Shown here piece by piece: positions 53,465 through 62,071 of a DNA stretch of 64,000 bases. Positions within the stretch are counted from its first letter, which is position 1. Every line of letters begins with the position of its first letter. The translations under genes were made by a program, and so were the position numbers. Location: assembly GCA_030583605.1 (NCBI GenBank), contig CP129466.1:1495001-1559000 (forward strand), given 5' to 3'. Origin of the DNA: Gammaproteobacteria bacterium. GTDB taxonomy: Bacteria; Pseudomonadota; Gammaproteobacteria; Steroidobacterales; GCA-2729495. The notes under the pieces were generated by a model. It was not told the DNA's origin. It saw only the letters and a program-made list of their open reading frames with translations, and searched no databases.

Positions 53465-54673
53465 ATGTATATCAACTTCTGGTATCCGATCGTCCGCAGC
53501 GAGGATCTCAGTTACGACCAGCCGGTGAAAGTCAGGGCGCTGGGCGTGGATCTTGTCGCCTTTCGGGACAATAACGGCAATGCTGCGGTATTGAGCGATA
53601 CCTGTACGCACCGGGGAGCGTCGCTCGGCGGCGCATGGTCGCAGGGTAGCCGGCCGCGGATCATCGACGGCTGCATCGTCTGTCCGTACCACGGCTGGGA
53701 ATTCGACAGGGACGGTCGTTGCGTCAACATCCCGTCCATCGGTTACGGCAAGAAGACGGCGCCGCGCGCCAAGGTCGATTCCTATCCGGTGCAGGAGAAA
53801 TACGGCATCGTGTTTGCGTTCCTCGGTGACGAGCCCGAGGAAACCCGCATTCCGCTCCTGAACGTGGAGGAGTACGGCCAGGAAGGCTGGATGGCCAACG
53901 AAGTGCTCGTCCTGGACGTGCCGTATTACTACGAGCGATCCATCGAGAACGGCATCGATCCGGCACACAACGAGTTCGTCCACCCGACTCATGGTCATTC
54001 ATCCATCAACCGGGCAACGTATCGGGTTCGCGATTACGGGACGGAGGACCATCGCCAGGGCTGGGGATTCTGGTTCTGGCATCTGTTCGATACGCCGCCG
54101 CTGCCGCAGAAAGACCATGAGACTGCGGGCGGCAAGGAAACGCCATGGGGGAACATTCGCACGCAGGACAACCTGCAGATGAAAGTCGGCGGTGGTACCT
54201 ATGGCCCGAACATGATGCCGACCTACATCAACATCACGCACACACAGATGTTCCGGCAGTACTTCTTCGAGTTACCGGTCGACGAGAACAAGACGAAGAT
54301 CTTTTTCCTCAATATGCGCAACTTCCTGCTCGATCCCAAGCACAACGGGCCGATCCATGCCCGCAACAAAGTCATCGCCGGACAGGACATCCAGATCCTG
54401 GCGACCATGTGCCCGGAGACCACCCCGCTGAGTCCGACCAAGGAAGTCCTGACGCCGTCCGACGCCGCTGTTGCCGCATATCGCGGTTGGCTCGAAAAGT
54501 TCGACGACAAGGGCTGGCGCATCGATACCCGCAAGTTCAATGCCCGCCACGGCAAGGACAGGGCCTACGCGATCCCGAGCCCGTCGCGACGGACCTCGGG
54601 TAACTGGGTGCTGGATGCGATACCACTGCTCAAGGATCGCGCCGAGCGCCGGCGGCTGGACGAGACCGGCTGA
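53465..54673 (+). CDS. Rieske aromatic-ring-hydroxylating oxygenase, alpha subunit
   Basis: 402 residues. The Rieske [2Fe-2S] motif is CTHRG (Cys47, His49) and CPYHGW (Cys73, His76). The mononuclear iron site is suggested by DPAHNEFVHPTH (His168, His173), with an aspartate expected further on. The substrate cannot be told, and no beta subunit, ferredoxin or reductase gene is adjacent, so electron partners must be encoded elsewhere. A strong terminator follows. Confidence 0.9.
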   Translation: MYINFWYPIVRSEDLSYDQPVKVRALGVDLVAFRDNNGNAAVLSDTCTHRGASLGGAWSQGSRPRIIDGCIVCPYHGWEFDRDGRCVNIPSIGYGKKTAPRAKVDSYPVQEKYGIVFAFLGDEPEETRIPLLNVEEYGQEGWMANEVLVLDVPYYYERSIENGIDPAHNEFVHPTHGHSSINRATYRVRDYGTEDHRQGWGFWFWHLFDTPPLPQKDHETAGGKETPWGNIRTQDNLQMKVGGGTYGPNMMPTYINITHTQMFRQYFFELPVDENKTKIFFLNMRNFLLDPKHNGPIHARNKVIAGQDIQILATMCPETTPLSPTKEVLTPSDAAVAAYRGWLEKFDDKGWRIDTRKFNARHGKDRAYAIPSPSRRTSGNWVLDAIPLLKDRAERRRLDETG

Positions 54674-54760
54674 CCGTCGGTCGCGATCCCGCAACGCTCC
54701 AGCGACAACGAATGCTTCGCTTCATAGGCCATGCCGTACGGCCATGGCGGAGGACTCAGG

Positions 54761-54793
54761 CAACGCCCCCTTGCGGGGCGTTGTTTTTTTTTC
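54761..54793 (+). terminator. Rho-independent terminator
   Basis: CAACGCCCC and GGGGCGTTG pair closely and are followed by a run of ten T residues. It ends the Rieske oxygenase transcript; on the other strand the run of A before the hairpin gives no terminator for the convergent DUF4242 gene. Confidence 0.92.
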
Positions 54794-54850
54794 CGGCGAA
54801 CAGAATGTCGCCGGGACGTTCTACCTGGTGCATCGCCGCGGGCGGTATCC

Positions 54851-55123
54851 CTATTCCGACGTCGTCGGGTCGATGACGGCACGCACCTGCGAGATGCGGT
54901 TGGCGGGGAATCCACCCTGCTTCGCGTGCTCGCGCACGATGTCGGCGTTCGGTGCGATGTAGACGCAGTAGACCTTGTCGTCCGTGACGAAGCTCTGCAC
55001 CCACTGGATCTTTGGGCCGAGTGTCGTCAACACACTGCAGGACTTCTGTGAGATGGCCTGAAGATCCGCGGCCGTGAGCTGACCCGCGCCCGGAATCTCC
55101 CGCTCGATGACGAACTTCGGCAT
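54851..55123 (-). CDS. DUF4242 family small protein
   Basis: 90 residues from the ATG at 55121-55123; the longer frame upstream runs into an IS3 remnant. It starts MPKFVIEREIPGAGQLTAADL and has WVQSFVTDDKVYCVYIAP and AKQGGFPANRI, the DUF4242 pattern (nickel-binding or ferredoxin-like fold members are known). It converges on the Rieske gene. Role unknown. Confidence 0.82.
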   Translation of the reverse strand: MPKFVIEREIPGAGQLTAADLQAISQKSCSVLTTLGPKIQWVQSFVTDDKVYCVYIAPNADIVREHAKQGGFPANRISQVRAVIDPTTSE

Positions 55124-55233
55124 GTGTGCCCCCCCGGCCGGTATCGCCCGGCCTGTTGTTGCCGGGGCCAGTTTACTACGCCACAGGCGGACGATGACCG
55201 GCGCCAGCGGCCAAACGGGGGGTACAGGCGCCG

Positions 55234-55396
55234 TTGAGTTGCCGTTCATCCAGTCCGGAAAACCGCCAAGGAACGCCATCATCGAGCGCTTCAACCGCAC
55301 CTCTCGTCACGAGGTGCCCGATGCGTACGGTGTCCGAGGCCCGCCATCAGGTGCGCGAGATCGTCGAGACAAGGGCACGTCGCGGCTATGATTGGC
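55234..55396 (+). pseudogene. IS3-family transposase orfB remnant
   Basis: Two adjoining frames give SGKPPRNAIIERFNRTSRHE and then VRTVSEARHQVREIVETRA, which together match the catalytic-glutamate end of an IS3-type OrfB (NAxIERFNRTxRxEVLDxY). A frameshift separates them and the rest is missing. It ends just before tadA, so part of the tadA upstream region is of IS origin. Confidence 0.7.
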
Positions 55397-55401
55397 TGGG
55401 A

Positions 55402-55872
55402 ATGACTCCCGACCTTAACCTGCTGCCCGATGACGAGCGCTTCATGCGTGAAGCGCTGACGTTGGCACACATGGCCCAGGATGACGGCGAGGTGCCGGTC
55501 GGTGCCGTCGTGGTACAGGCCGGGAAGGTCATCGCCTCGGGCCGCAATGAGCCGATCGGCCGCTGCGATCCGAGCGCGCACGCCGAGATCCAGGCGCTGC
55601 GCGCCGCCGGCGCGATCCTCGGCAACTACCGTCTGACCGGATGCGTTCTGTATGTGACGCTCGAGCCTTGTGTCATGTGCACTGGCGCCATGGTGCATGC
55701 GCGCATTGCCCGGCTGGTTTATGGTGCGCCGGATCCGCGCGTGGGTGCGGCCGGGAGTGTTTTCGATCTCGCGCGCGCTCCGCAGCTCAATCACCGCATG
55801 GAGGTGACCAGCGGGGTGCTGGCGGAGGACAGTCGCGCCCTGCTACAGGGCTTTTTCCGGGAACGTCGCTGA
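55402..55872 (+). CDS. tadA: tRNA adenosine(34) deaminase TadA
   Basis: 156 residues from the ATG at 55402; longer readings include the IS3 remnant and are rejected. Zinc and catalytic residues are all present: HAE (His60, Glu62) and PCVMC (Cys90, Cys93), plus the FFRERR end. It converts A34 to inosine in tRNA-Arg(ACG), an essential step. It converges with mltF 18 nt away. Confidence 0.96.
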   Translation: MTPDLNLLPDDERFMREALTLAHMAQDDGEVPVGAVVVQAGKVIASGRNEPIGRCDPSAHAEIQALRAAGAILGNYRLTGCVLYVTLEPCVMCTGAMVHARIARLVYGAPDPRVGAAGSVFDLARAPQLNHRMEVTSGVLAEDSRALLQGFFRERR

Positions 55873-55890
55873 ACGAAACCGGTAGTGGTT

Positions 55891-57360
55891 TCAGGCGGGA
55901 TTGTCAGCCACGGGAACCGGCCGGATCTTGTCGCGCTCGCTGTTGTCGGCCTGGATCGCCGGCGCCACGCCGGACGGCTGCATCCAGCCCGGCGCACTGC
56001 CCTGGTCCTTGTTCATCCAGATCAGGACATTGAAATAGGTGCGGACGTTCTCGACGAAATGCACCGTTTCGCCGCCACGCGCATAGCCATGGCGGGTGCG
56101 CTCGTAGTATTCGGGCACCGCGAGCAGCTTGATGTTGGGTCGCACATCGGCCCACTGGTCCGGGTTCCCGCCACGACTGCGGGTCAGCCGCCGGGCGTCG
56201 AGCAGGTGGCCGTAGCCGATGTTATAGGCAGCCAATGCGAACCACGTGCGATCGGGCCCGGTGATCTGCGGCGGCAACTTGTCGAGCAGGTAGGCCAGGT
56301 AACGCGCCCCGCCACGAATGCTCTGGCGCGGGTCAGTCCGGTCTTCGATGCCGAAAGTCTGCGCGGTCTGTTCGGTGAGCATCATCAGGCCGCGCACGCC
56401 GGTGGGTGACACGGCCTCGGGATCCCACTTCGATTCCTGGTAGCCGATTGCCGCCAGCAGGCGCCAGTCGACCTCGTATCGTTCCGCGGCAGCCTGGAAA
56501 TGGCCTTTGTAATTCGGCAGATACGCCATCACGTCGCGGGTGAACTGGCGGGTGCCGACATAGTTCACGCGCGGCATGTGCCCGTAGTAGTGATCGAGAA
56601 TCGCATCGAGACGCCCGTTGGCGCGGATATTGTCGAAGAACTGCGCGACCTCGTTCTTCAGGCTGGCGTCGTTGCGTTTCGCGAGTGCCCAGGCGAGCGA
56701 CTCGCCTTCGGCCAGGTTGAAGGCGACCCGGATCTCCGGAATAAAACTGCGGTAAATCGCGAATGCGTTGGATTTCACTACCGTGAAATCCAGCGTACCG
56801 TCGGCGACGCGGGTCAGCAGTTCGATCTGGCTGGTATGGGGGTTCTCGGTCCAGACCAGGTCCGGATGCAACGCCTGAGTCCGGGCCAACGTTTTGACAT
56901 AACTCGTGCCTGAGGCAACCTCAAGCCGTTTACCTCGGAGCTGCCGCACGCTTTGCGGACGGCGGCGCCCGTCCCTGTACACCAGGTGCTCGGTGACCTG
57001 CTGGTACACGGGGCCAAAATCTACCTGCCGCGCATTCTCGGCGTTGACCGTCAGGCCTGCGGCAGCGAGGTGGGCCTGGCCGCTGATCACCATCGGCAGT
57101 ACATCGGCGGCCCGATCGACGACGATCAGGCGCAGCGGCACCTGGAGGTGGTCAGCAAATTCCTGCAGCAGCTCGTATTCCGGGCCGGACGGCCCGCCGC
57201 CGGAGTCGAAGTAGGTGTTCGGCCCATCGCGGGTAACCACGCGCAGTTCGCCGACGGCATGGATTTCGTCGAGCATCGTCGGCGCACGGGCGCAGGTACC
57301 GAGCACCGCTGCGGTGCACAGGAGCAATCCGGCCCTCCATCGATGCGCTGACAACCTCAT
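55891..57360 (-). CDS. mltF: Membrane-bound lytic murein transglycosylase F
   Basis: 489 residues. N-terminal signal with a cysteine at residue 23 (GTCARA), then a solute-binding-protein-like domain (about 35-265) and an SLT lytic domain with catalytic Glu309 in AIGYQESKWDP and GVRGLMMLT. This two-domain layout is that of MltF, which trims peptidoglycan and senses its fragments. Its neighbours tadA and, further on, purL recur near mltF in gammaproteobacteria. Confidence 0.95.
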   Translation of the reverse strand: MRLSAHRWRAGLLLCTAAVLGTCARAPTMLDEIHAVGELRVVTRDGPNTYFDSGGGPSGPEYELLQEFADHLQVPLRLIVVDRAADVLPMVISGQAHLAAAGLTVNAENARQVDFGPVYQQVTEHLVYRDGRRRPQSVRQLRGKRLEVASGTSYVKTLARTQALHPDLVWTENPHTSQIELLTRVADGTLDFTVVKSNAFAIYRSFIPEIRVAFNLAEGESLAWALAKRNDASLKNEVAQFFDNIRANGRLDAILDHYYGHMPRVNYVGTRQFTRDVMAYLPNYKGHFQAAAERYEVDWRLLAAIGYQESKWDPEAVSPTGVRGLMMLTEQTAQTFGIEDRTDPRQSIRGGARYLAYLLDKLPPQITGPDRTWFALAAYNIGYGHLLDARRLTRSRGGNPDQWADVRPNIKLLAVPEYYERTRHGYARGGETVHFVENVRTYFNVLIWMNKDQGSAPGWMQPSGVAPAIQADNSERDKIRPVPVADNPA

Positions 57361-57561
57361 AATCCTCCGTCAATTTCCGGCCATCCGCGCCTGCTTTGGC
57401 GGATGCGGGGCGAACGTTACCATGCGGTCGGCGCTACGGCCATCGCCAAAGATCACCGTTCTGCCGATGTCAATTATGTATATATCGTTAAAAAACAATG
57501 CGATACAGAAATGCCTTAATTGTTTTCGTTATAAAGACCTGTGATTTGACGGGGTCCGGAC

Positions 57562-57879
57562 ATGGCTGAAGACCCGGTCTCCGCCTGGAATCGCAGCTGC
57601 CGGGATGACGGCCTGGACCCTGCCGAAGTACGGCTGGTCATGGGTCGGTACCTGGCCTACAGGGACTATTACCGGCGCGAATCCCGTGGGTCGCCATTGC
57701 CGCTGGCCAAGTGGTTCGAGTGGTACCGCATCGAGACCGCGAGCGAGGCGTCGGGCGGTTCGCCGGCGGCCGACGGCTGCTCGGTGGACAGCGGGGCGCA
57801 GAACCGTGGTGCCATCGCCAGGCCGGACGCCTTTCTGCGGGCGCTGGCGAGCCTCGCATCCGTCGCATCCGGATCGTGA
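57562..57879 (+). CDS. Small protein of unknown function
   Basis: 105 residues. The first 55 are acidic-aromatic and look real (WNRSCRDDGLDPAEVRLVMGRYLAYRDYY), the rest is low complexity. AT-rich sequence with TATATA-like stretches lies 60-100 nt upstream. No family is recognised. It is the only plus-strand frame of reasonable composition between mltF and the tRNA. Confidence 0.45.
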   Translation: MAEDPVSAWNRSCRDDGLDPAEVRLVMGRYLAYRDYYRRESRGSPLPLAKWFEWYRIETASEASGGSPAADGCSVDSGAQNRGAIARPDAFLRALASLASVASGS

Positions 57880-57931
57880 TGCGCCGCTCATGATCGGCTG
57901 AAATCGGTCTGGCCGGCCGGGCGGATCTGCC

Positions 57932-57937
57932 TATAAT
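57932..57937 (+). promoter_or_regulatory. -10 box of the tRNA-Ser gene
   Basis: A perfect TATAAT lies 15 nt upstream of the tRNA. The matching -35 is weak. A GC-rich discriminator (GCGCCCGCC) follows, which fits stringent control of a stable RNA gene. Confidence 0.6.
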
Positions 57938-57952
57938 CTGCGCCCGCCACCC

Positions 57953-58040
57953 GGAGGGATGCCGGAGAGGCTAAACGGCCCTGACTCGAAATCAGTGGGA
58001 CGGAAACGTCACGGGGGTTCGAATCCCTCTCCCTCCGCCA
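57953..58040 (+). tRNA. tRNA-Ser (anticodon CGA)
   Basis: 88 nt with encoded CCA. The acceptor GGAGGGA (57953-57959) pairs with TCCCTCC (58030-58036). The anticodon loop CTCGAAA gives CGA, decoding UCG. A long variable arm (GTGGGACGGAAACGTCACG region) and the T-loop GGTTCGAATCC are present. It is a natural integration site for tyrosine-recombinase elements, and integrase-type repeats lie just downstream. Confidence 0.96.
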
Positions 58041-58076
58041 GTTCAGGTTCCTGAGGAATCCGAACAGACCCATTAA

Positions 58077-58100
58077 CCCCGCGTCACTGCGGGGTTTTTT
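58077..58100 (+). terminator. Rho-independent terminator after tRNA-Ser
   Basis: CCCCGC and GCGGGG pair around GTCACT and are followed by TTTTTT. It ends the tRNA transcript. Confidence 0.9.
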
Positions 58101-58153
58101 GTGTCTGAGCCTTTCGTAGAATGCCCCCAGCCTCCAAGGAGGCCCGGTACTAT

Positions 58154-58177
58154 CTGGGGGCATTTCTGGGGGCATTT
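58154..58177 (+). repeat. Tandem 12-bp repeat CTGGGGGCATTT, left copy
   Basis: Two direct copies of CTGGGGGCATTT in tandem. An inverted ATGCCCCCAG lies at 58121-58130. The same tandem recurs at 58932-58955. The pair brackets the higBA genes. Confidence 0.85.
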
Positions 58178-58326
58178 TTTCGCGAATGCCTTGGAAACCC
58201 GCGCCGTTACTGGCTTCTCCAATTCCCGGCGCACAGTCAGTCGTGCCCTTTCTTGTCACATGGCGTGATTGCCCGCACAGTTTCCCGGTTTGCTTGCCTG
58301 TATCGCCACGCGATACAATTCCCCCA

Positions 58327-58605
58327 GTGATTCGCAGCTTCCGCCATCGCGGCCTGCAACGGTTCTTTGAAACCGGCTCGAAGGCCGGCATTCAACCGAA
58401 GCACGCCGGGCGGCTGCGGCTGCAACTCGGCCGACTCGACGCCGCTAGCGGCCCGGAGGATATGAACCTGCCCGGCTGGCGGCTGCACCCGATCAGGGGC
58501 GATTTATCCGGCCATTGGGCGGTATGGGTCGATGAAAATTGGCGGCTGACGTTTCGCTTCGTCGGCACCGATGCCGAAGTAGTGGATTACCAGGACTATC
58601 ACTGA
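58327..58605 (+). CDS. higB: HigB-like toxin (RelE/ParE, plasmid-killer family)
   Basis: 92 residues from a GTG; longer frames upstream run into the repeat region. It begins VIRSFRHRGLQRFFETGSK and carries LPGWRLHPIRGD and WRLTFRF with a final DYQDYH, the HigB signature. It is a ribosome-dependent mRNA nuclease. The antitoxin gene follows 10 nt later, the reversed toxin-first order normal for higBA. Confidence 0.92.
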   Translation: MIRSFRHRGLQRFFETGSKAGIQPKHAGRLRLQLGRLDAASGPEDMNLPGWRLHPIRGDLSGHWAVWVDENWRLTFRFVGTDAEVVDYQDYH

Positions 58606-58615
58606 GGAACGCGCG

Positions 58616-58921
58616 ATGACCCGAATGCACCACCCCCCGCACCCTGGCGAGGTATTGCGGGACACCGTTTTGCGCGCCGATGGCGGCCTGACGGTCACCG
58701 CACTGGCCGCACGGCTGGGCGTCTCCCGCGTGGCACTCTCCCGCGTGGTCAATGGTCGCGCTGCCGTTAGTGCGGAACTGGCCATCCGGCTCGCGGCGGC
58801 CCTGGGCGGCTCGGCTGAGTCCTGGCTACAGATGCAGGCCGCTTACGATTTGTGGCACGCCCAGAAGAAACGCCGGCCGAGAATCCAGCGGTTGCCGGAC
58901 ATCGCCCAAGAGAGGGTGTAG
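58616..58921 (+). CDS. higA: HigA-like antitoxin
   Basis: 101 residues. Starts with HPPHPGEVLRDTVL and has an XRE helix-turn-helix (LAARLGVSRVALSRVVNGR) and SAESWLQMQAAYDLW near the end, all HigA hallmarks. It neutralises HigB and should repress its own promoter. A 30-bp stretch of it is duplicated at 59024-59053. Confidence 0.93.
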   Translation: MTRMHHPPHPGEVLRDTVLRADGGLTVTALAARLGVSRVALSRVVNGRAAVSAELAIRLAAALGGSAESWLQMQAAYDLWHAQKKRRPRIQRLPDIAQERV

Positions 58922-58931
58922 CGGCGCAAAC

Positions 58932-58955
58932 GTGGGGGCATTTCTGGGGGCATTT
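58932..58955 (+). repeat. Tandem 12-bp repeat, right copy
   Basis: Repeats the 58154-58177 tandem with one change at the first base (GTGGGGGCATTT then CTGGGGGCATTT). Lies 11 nt after the higA stop. With the left copy it delimits a 754-bp toxin-antitoxin cassette. Confidence 0.85.
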
Positions 58956-59023
58956 TCCGGTGAGAGCCCCACGGTTCGACAAAATTGCGGAGCGATTTTG
59001 GGCGCCGCAGGCGCCCCGCAGGG

Positions 59024-59260
59024 TGGCACTCTCGCGCGTGGTCAATGGCCGTGCGGGACGCTGTACACGCCATCCGCTCCGCCGTGACTCTGCTCGGCGA
59101 GCATCCTTTCGTCGGCCGGCGCCTGCATGACGACATCCGCGAACTCGCCATTTCCTATGGGCCGACCGGCTTTGTCGCGTTGTACCGCTTCGCGCCCGCA
59201 CTTCAGCAGGCGCGTATCCTCGCGATCCGGCACCAGCGGGAGCTGCGCTGTCGACCTTGA
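59024..59260 (+). pseudogene. Chimeric remnant: higA fragment joined to a ParE-like toxin end
   Basis: Bases 59024-59053 repeat part of higA with 3 differences (VALSRVVNGR). The frame then continues into VHAIRSAVTLLGEHPFVGRRL, ISYGPTGFVALYRF and ILAIRHQRE, the C-terminal half of a ParE/RelE toxin. The toxin front part is missing. It appears to be a product of recombination between antitoxin genes at this site. Confidence 0.7.
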
Positions 59261-59305
59261 GGGGGGGCTGTCAAGCAGCCCTGAGCTCAGGCCCGCCTCG
59301 CCCTG

Positions 59306-59479
59306 TTACGGCTTGCGGCGGTAGAACCTGAGCAGTGTTTCCTTGGGAGGGCTGGCTGCTGAATCGCAGCCGCTGCACGCGGCCCCGGTGCGCCGACGTT
59401 TGCGCCGGCGGTACCAGATGGTGAACACGACGACGAGCGCGACGAGTCCCAGCGCGAGTATGTCCTGCCAGTCTCCCAT
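59306..59479 (-). CDS. Small Cys-containing membrane protein downstream of feoB
   Basis: 57 residues, too short for many gene callers. It starts MGDWQDILALGLVALVVV, a membrane helix, then WYRRRKRRR, a CSGC pair (residues 35-38) and a basic end. It lies 31 nt after feoB in the same direction. Small Cys-containing membrane proteins commonly sit next to FeoB and may bind iron or stabilise the transporter; the role here is inferred. Confidence 0.75.
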   Translation of the reverse strand: MGDWQDILALGLVALVVVFTIWYRRRKRRRTGAACSGCDSAASPPKETLLRFYRRKP

Positions 59480-59510
59480 GTGAGGTCTCCGGTCAGCCCT
59501 TGGCCGCTGC

Positions 59511-61718
59511 TCATGAGCCTAGCTGGTAGGCGAGCATGGCGCCCAGGTAACCAGCGCCGGTCATGTACACCCAGGCGAAGCCGGCCCAGGCCCAGCTACC
59601 TGCCTCGCGCCGGATCATGACGATCGTGGCGGCACACTGCAGGCAGAACGCATAGAAAATCAGCATCCCGATCGCCATGGGCAGGGTGAAGACGGGACGG
59701 CCGTCCGGCCAGGTCGCGTTGCGCAGGCGTTCGACGAGTGCGTCGTCGCCTGAATCGACTTCGCTGCCGACCGCGTAGATCGTGCCGAGCACCGCCACGA
59801 CCACCTCGCGCGCCGGAAATCCGGCTACAACGGCTGCGGATACTTTCCAGTCCCAGCCAAGGGGGGCGAAAAGCGGCGCGACAAACTTGCCGATCCGGCC
59901 GAGGTAGCTGCCTTCGATGTTGGCCGCGATCTCGGCGTTTTCGATCTGGCGCATTCGTTCATCGAGCGCGGCTCCTTGCAGCTCGGACTGCGCCGCGGTC
60001 CGTTGCTCCACGAATGCCGCTGCATTGCCCTCGGGGCGCGGGAAGTACGCGAGCGCCCAGATGACGACGGCCACCGAAAAGATGACGGTTCCCGCGCGGA
60101 TGAGGAACACACGGCCGCGTTCGAGCAGGCGCAGCAGCACCGAGCGCAGGTTCGGCAGACGGTAGGGCGGGAGTTCGATCAGGAAGGTCGGTGTGGGGCC
60201 CCGCAACAGCGTGCGTTTCATCAGCAGGGCGGTGAGGACACCGCCAGCAATGCCGAGCAGGTACAGGCCGAGCAGCACGAGCCCCTTCAGGTTCAAGATG
60301 CCGCCGAGGAAGTGCCGGTCGGGCACGAATGCGCCGATCAACAGCGCGTACACGGGCAGTCGTGCCGAGCAGGTCATGAACGGAGCGGCAAGAATCGTGG
60401 CGAGCCGGTCGCGACGCTCGGGAATCACCCGGGTGGCCATGATGCCCGGCACGGCGCACGCGAAACTCGACAGCATCGGAATGAACGATTGCCCGGAGAG
60501 GCCGCACATGCGCATCAGCCTGTCGATCATGAACGCGACCCGCGGCATGTAGCCCGTGTCCTCGAGCAGGATGATGAACGCGAACAGGATCAGGATCTGC
60601 GGCAGGAAGATCACGACGCTGCCGACACCCGCAATGGCGCCATCGACCAGCAGGCTCGAGATCGCGCCGGCGGGCAAGGCGGCGCGAACGGTCTCCGCCA
60701 GCCACACGGTTGCGGCGTCGATCAGGTCCATGAGCGGCGTGGCCCACGAAAACACCGCCTGGAAGACCGTGGCCATGACGAGGATAAAGAGCACGGAGCC
60801 GATCACGGGATGGTTCGTGATCCGATCCAGGCGTTCGCTCACGGTTGGCTTCGGTGGAGCGCGGGTTTCGGATTCGTTGACGATGTCGTTTATCAGGTCG
60901 TAGCGTGCCTTTGCCTCCATGGCCGCGAGCGAGCTGCCGGTGGACAGTCGCATGCGCAGCTCCATGAGTTCATTGACGAACTCCGGGCTGGTTGCGTATT
61001 CGAAGCGCCGTTCGGCAACGCCTCGGGCGTCGATCAGTGCCCGTTCGACCTCGTAAGCGGAAAGATTGTGGCCCGCGCTGGTCAGTCGCGCGCAGAGTTC
61101 CGTTGCCGCGCGGTGCACGTCGGGGAGGGTGACGAGGCGCTCGCGACGGGGCTTCTTCAGGGCTTCTGCCAGGGCTTTTTTCAGCTCACGCAGCCCGGCG
61201 CCCGTGGTTGCGACCATGGGCACCACGGCGGCGTCCATGCGCCGGGCGAGACGTTCGACATCGATCGTGACGCCGTTGCTGGTCGCCACGTCCAGCATGT
61301 TGACGGCGAGCACCAGCGGCAGGCCGAGTTCGGCGAGCTGCGTGGAGAGAAAGAGATTGCGGCGCAGATTGGTGGCATCGACCACCACGAGCACGGCCCG
61401 CGGCGGGGCGAGGTCCTCGACGTGGCCGAGGAGAACGTCGATCGCGACCATCTCGTCCGGCGACTGTGCCGCCAGCGAATAAGTGCCCGGCAGGTCGACG
61501 AGCGTGACCTGGTGGCCGTCGATGTCGAGTGTCCCGGTGTGACGTTCGACCGTCACCCCGGGGTAGTTGGCCGTTTTCTGCTTCAGGCCCGTGAGGGCAT
61601 TGAACAGCGTGCTCTTGCCGGTGTTGGGATTGCCGATGACCGCCACCACCGGCGTCGAATGGGGCGATCGGGCAAGGTCCTGGGGCGGGTGGGGGCCGAG
61701 CGGAGCAGTGGTGCTCAT
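59511..61718 (-). CDS. feoB: Ferrous iron transporter FeoB
   Basis: 735 residues. N-terminal GTPase domain with G1 GNPNTGKS (29-36), G3 DLPGTYSL (about 75-82) and G4-like AVNMLD (about 138-143), a helical regulatory part (about 200-280), and about eight membrane helices with the Gate-type motifs GCGLSGQSF-like (CGLSGQSFIPM near 411) and CSARLPVY (near 454). It moves Fe2+ across the inner membrane. It overlaps feoA by 4 nt. Confidence 0.97.
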   Translation of the reverse strand: MSTTAPLGPHPPQDLARSPHSTPVVAVIGNPNTGKSTLFNALTGLKQKTANYPGVTVERHTGTLDIDGHQVTLVDLPGTYSLAAQSPDEMVAIDVLLGHVEDLAPPRAVLVVVDATNLRRNLFLSTQLAELGLPLVLAVNMLDVATSNGVTIDVERLARRMDAAVVPMVATTGAGLRELKKALAEALKKPRRERLVTLPDVHRAATELCARLTSAGHNLSAYEVERALIDARGVAERRFEYATSPEFVNELMELRMRLSTGSSLAAMEAKARYDLINDIVNESETRAPPKPTVSERLDRITNHPVIGSVLFILVMATVFQAVFSWATPLMDLIDAATVWLAETVRAALPAGAISSLLVDGAIAGVGSVVIFLPQILILFAFIILLEDTGYMPRVAFMIDRLMRMCGLSGQSFIPMLSSFACAVPGIMATRVIPERRDRLATILAAPFMTCSARLPVYALLIGAFVPDRHFLGGILNLKGLVLLGLYLLGIAGGVLTALLMKRTLLRGPTPTFLIELPPYRLPNLRSVLLRLLERGRVFLIRAGTVIFSVAVVIWALAYFPRPEGNAAAFVEQRTAAQSELQGAALDERMRQIENAEIAANIEGSYLGRIGKFVAPLFAPLGWDWKVSAAVVAGFPAREVVVAVLGTIYAVGSEVDSGDDALVERLRNATWPDGRPVFTLPMAIGMLIFYAFCLQCAATIVMIRREAGSWAWAGFAWVYMTGAGYLGAMLAYQLGS

Positions 61719-61942
61719 TTCAGCAGATCGATTTCGACACGACGCGCTTCTTCGCGTCGCAACGACAGGGCGTAGCCCATGATCTGTACTTCCAGCGGAT
61801 CGCCGCCGATGGCCCGGCGCGTCATCGCAATTTCCGAGCCCTCCAGGAGCCCAAGCGCCATGAGACGCTGAACGAGCGGTCCGTCCCCGTCGATCCTGAG
61901 GATCCGGCCGCGCTGGCCCGGTTTCAATTCATCAAGCGTCAT
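61715..61942 (-). CDS. feoA: Ferrous iron transport protein FeoA
   Basis: 75 residues forming one SH3-like FeoA domain: MTLDELKPGQRGRILRIDG, LMALGLLEGSEIAM and DPLEVQIMGYALSLRREEA. It interacts with the FeoB cytoplasmic domain. Its stop overlaps the feoB start by 4 nt (ATGA). No canonical Fur box is evident upstream; a short palindrome CTATTCTATAG lies at 61980-61990. Confidence 0.96.
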   Translation of the reverse strand: MTLDELKPGQRGRILRIDGDGPLVQRLMALGLLEGSEIAMTRRAIGGDPLEVQIMGYALSLRREEARRVEIDLLK

Positions 61943-62071
61943 CGTTCGGCTTCCCGCCGCGTGGGAATTGCACGCTTGACTATTCTATAGGGAGAACAAG
62001 GGTGCTGCCTGTGCAGGCAGCGCGACGTCTGGCCCGCTCGCAGGGCGGGTTCGCTGGCTATCGCCCCGGAT

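Noticed and set aside
57888..58391. Minus-strand open frame across tRNA-Ser
   Set aside because: It translates the complement of the tRNA and repeat units; such frames are common artefacts at tRNA-Ser loci.
62004..62021. Perfect hairpin GCTGCCTG-TG-CAGGCAGC as terminator of the tagH-like gene
   Set aside because: No T-run follows on either strand; could be structural or a protein site but not a standard terminator.
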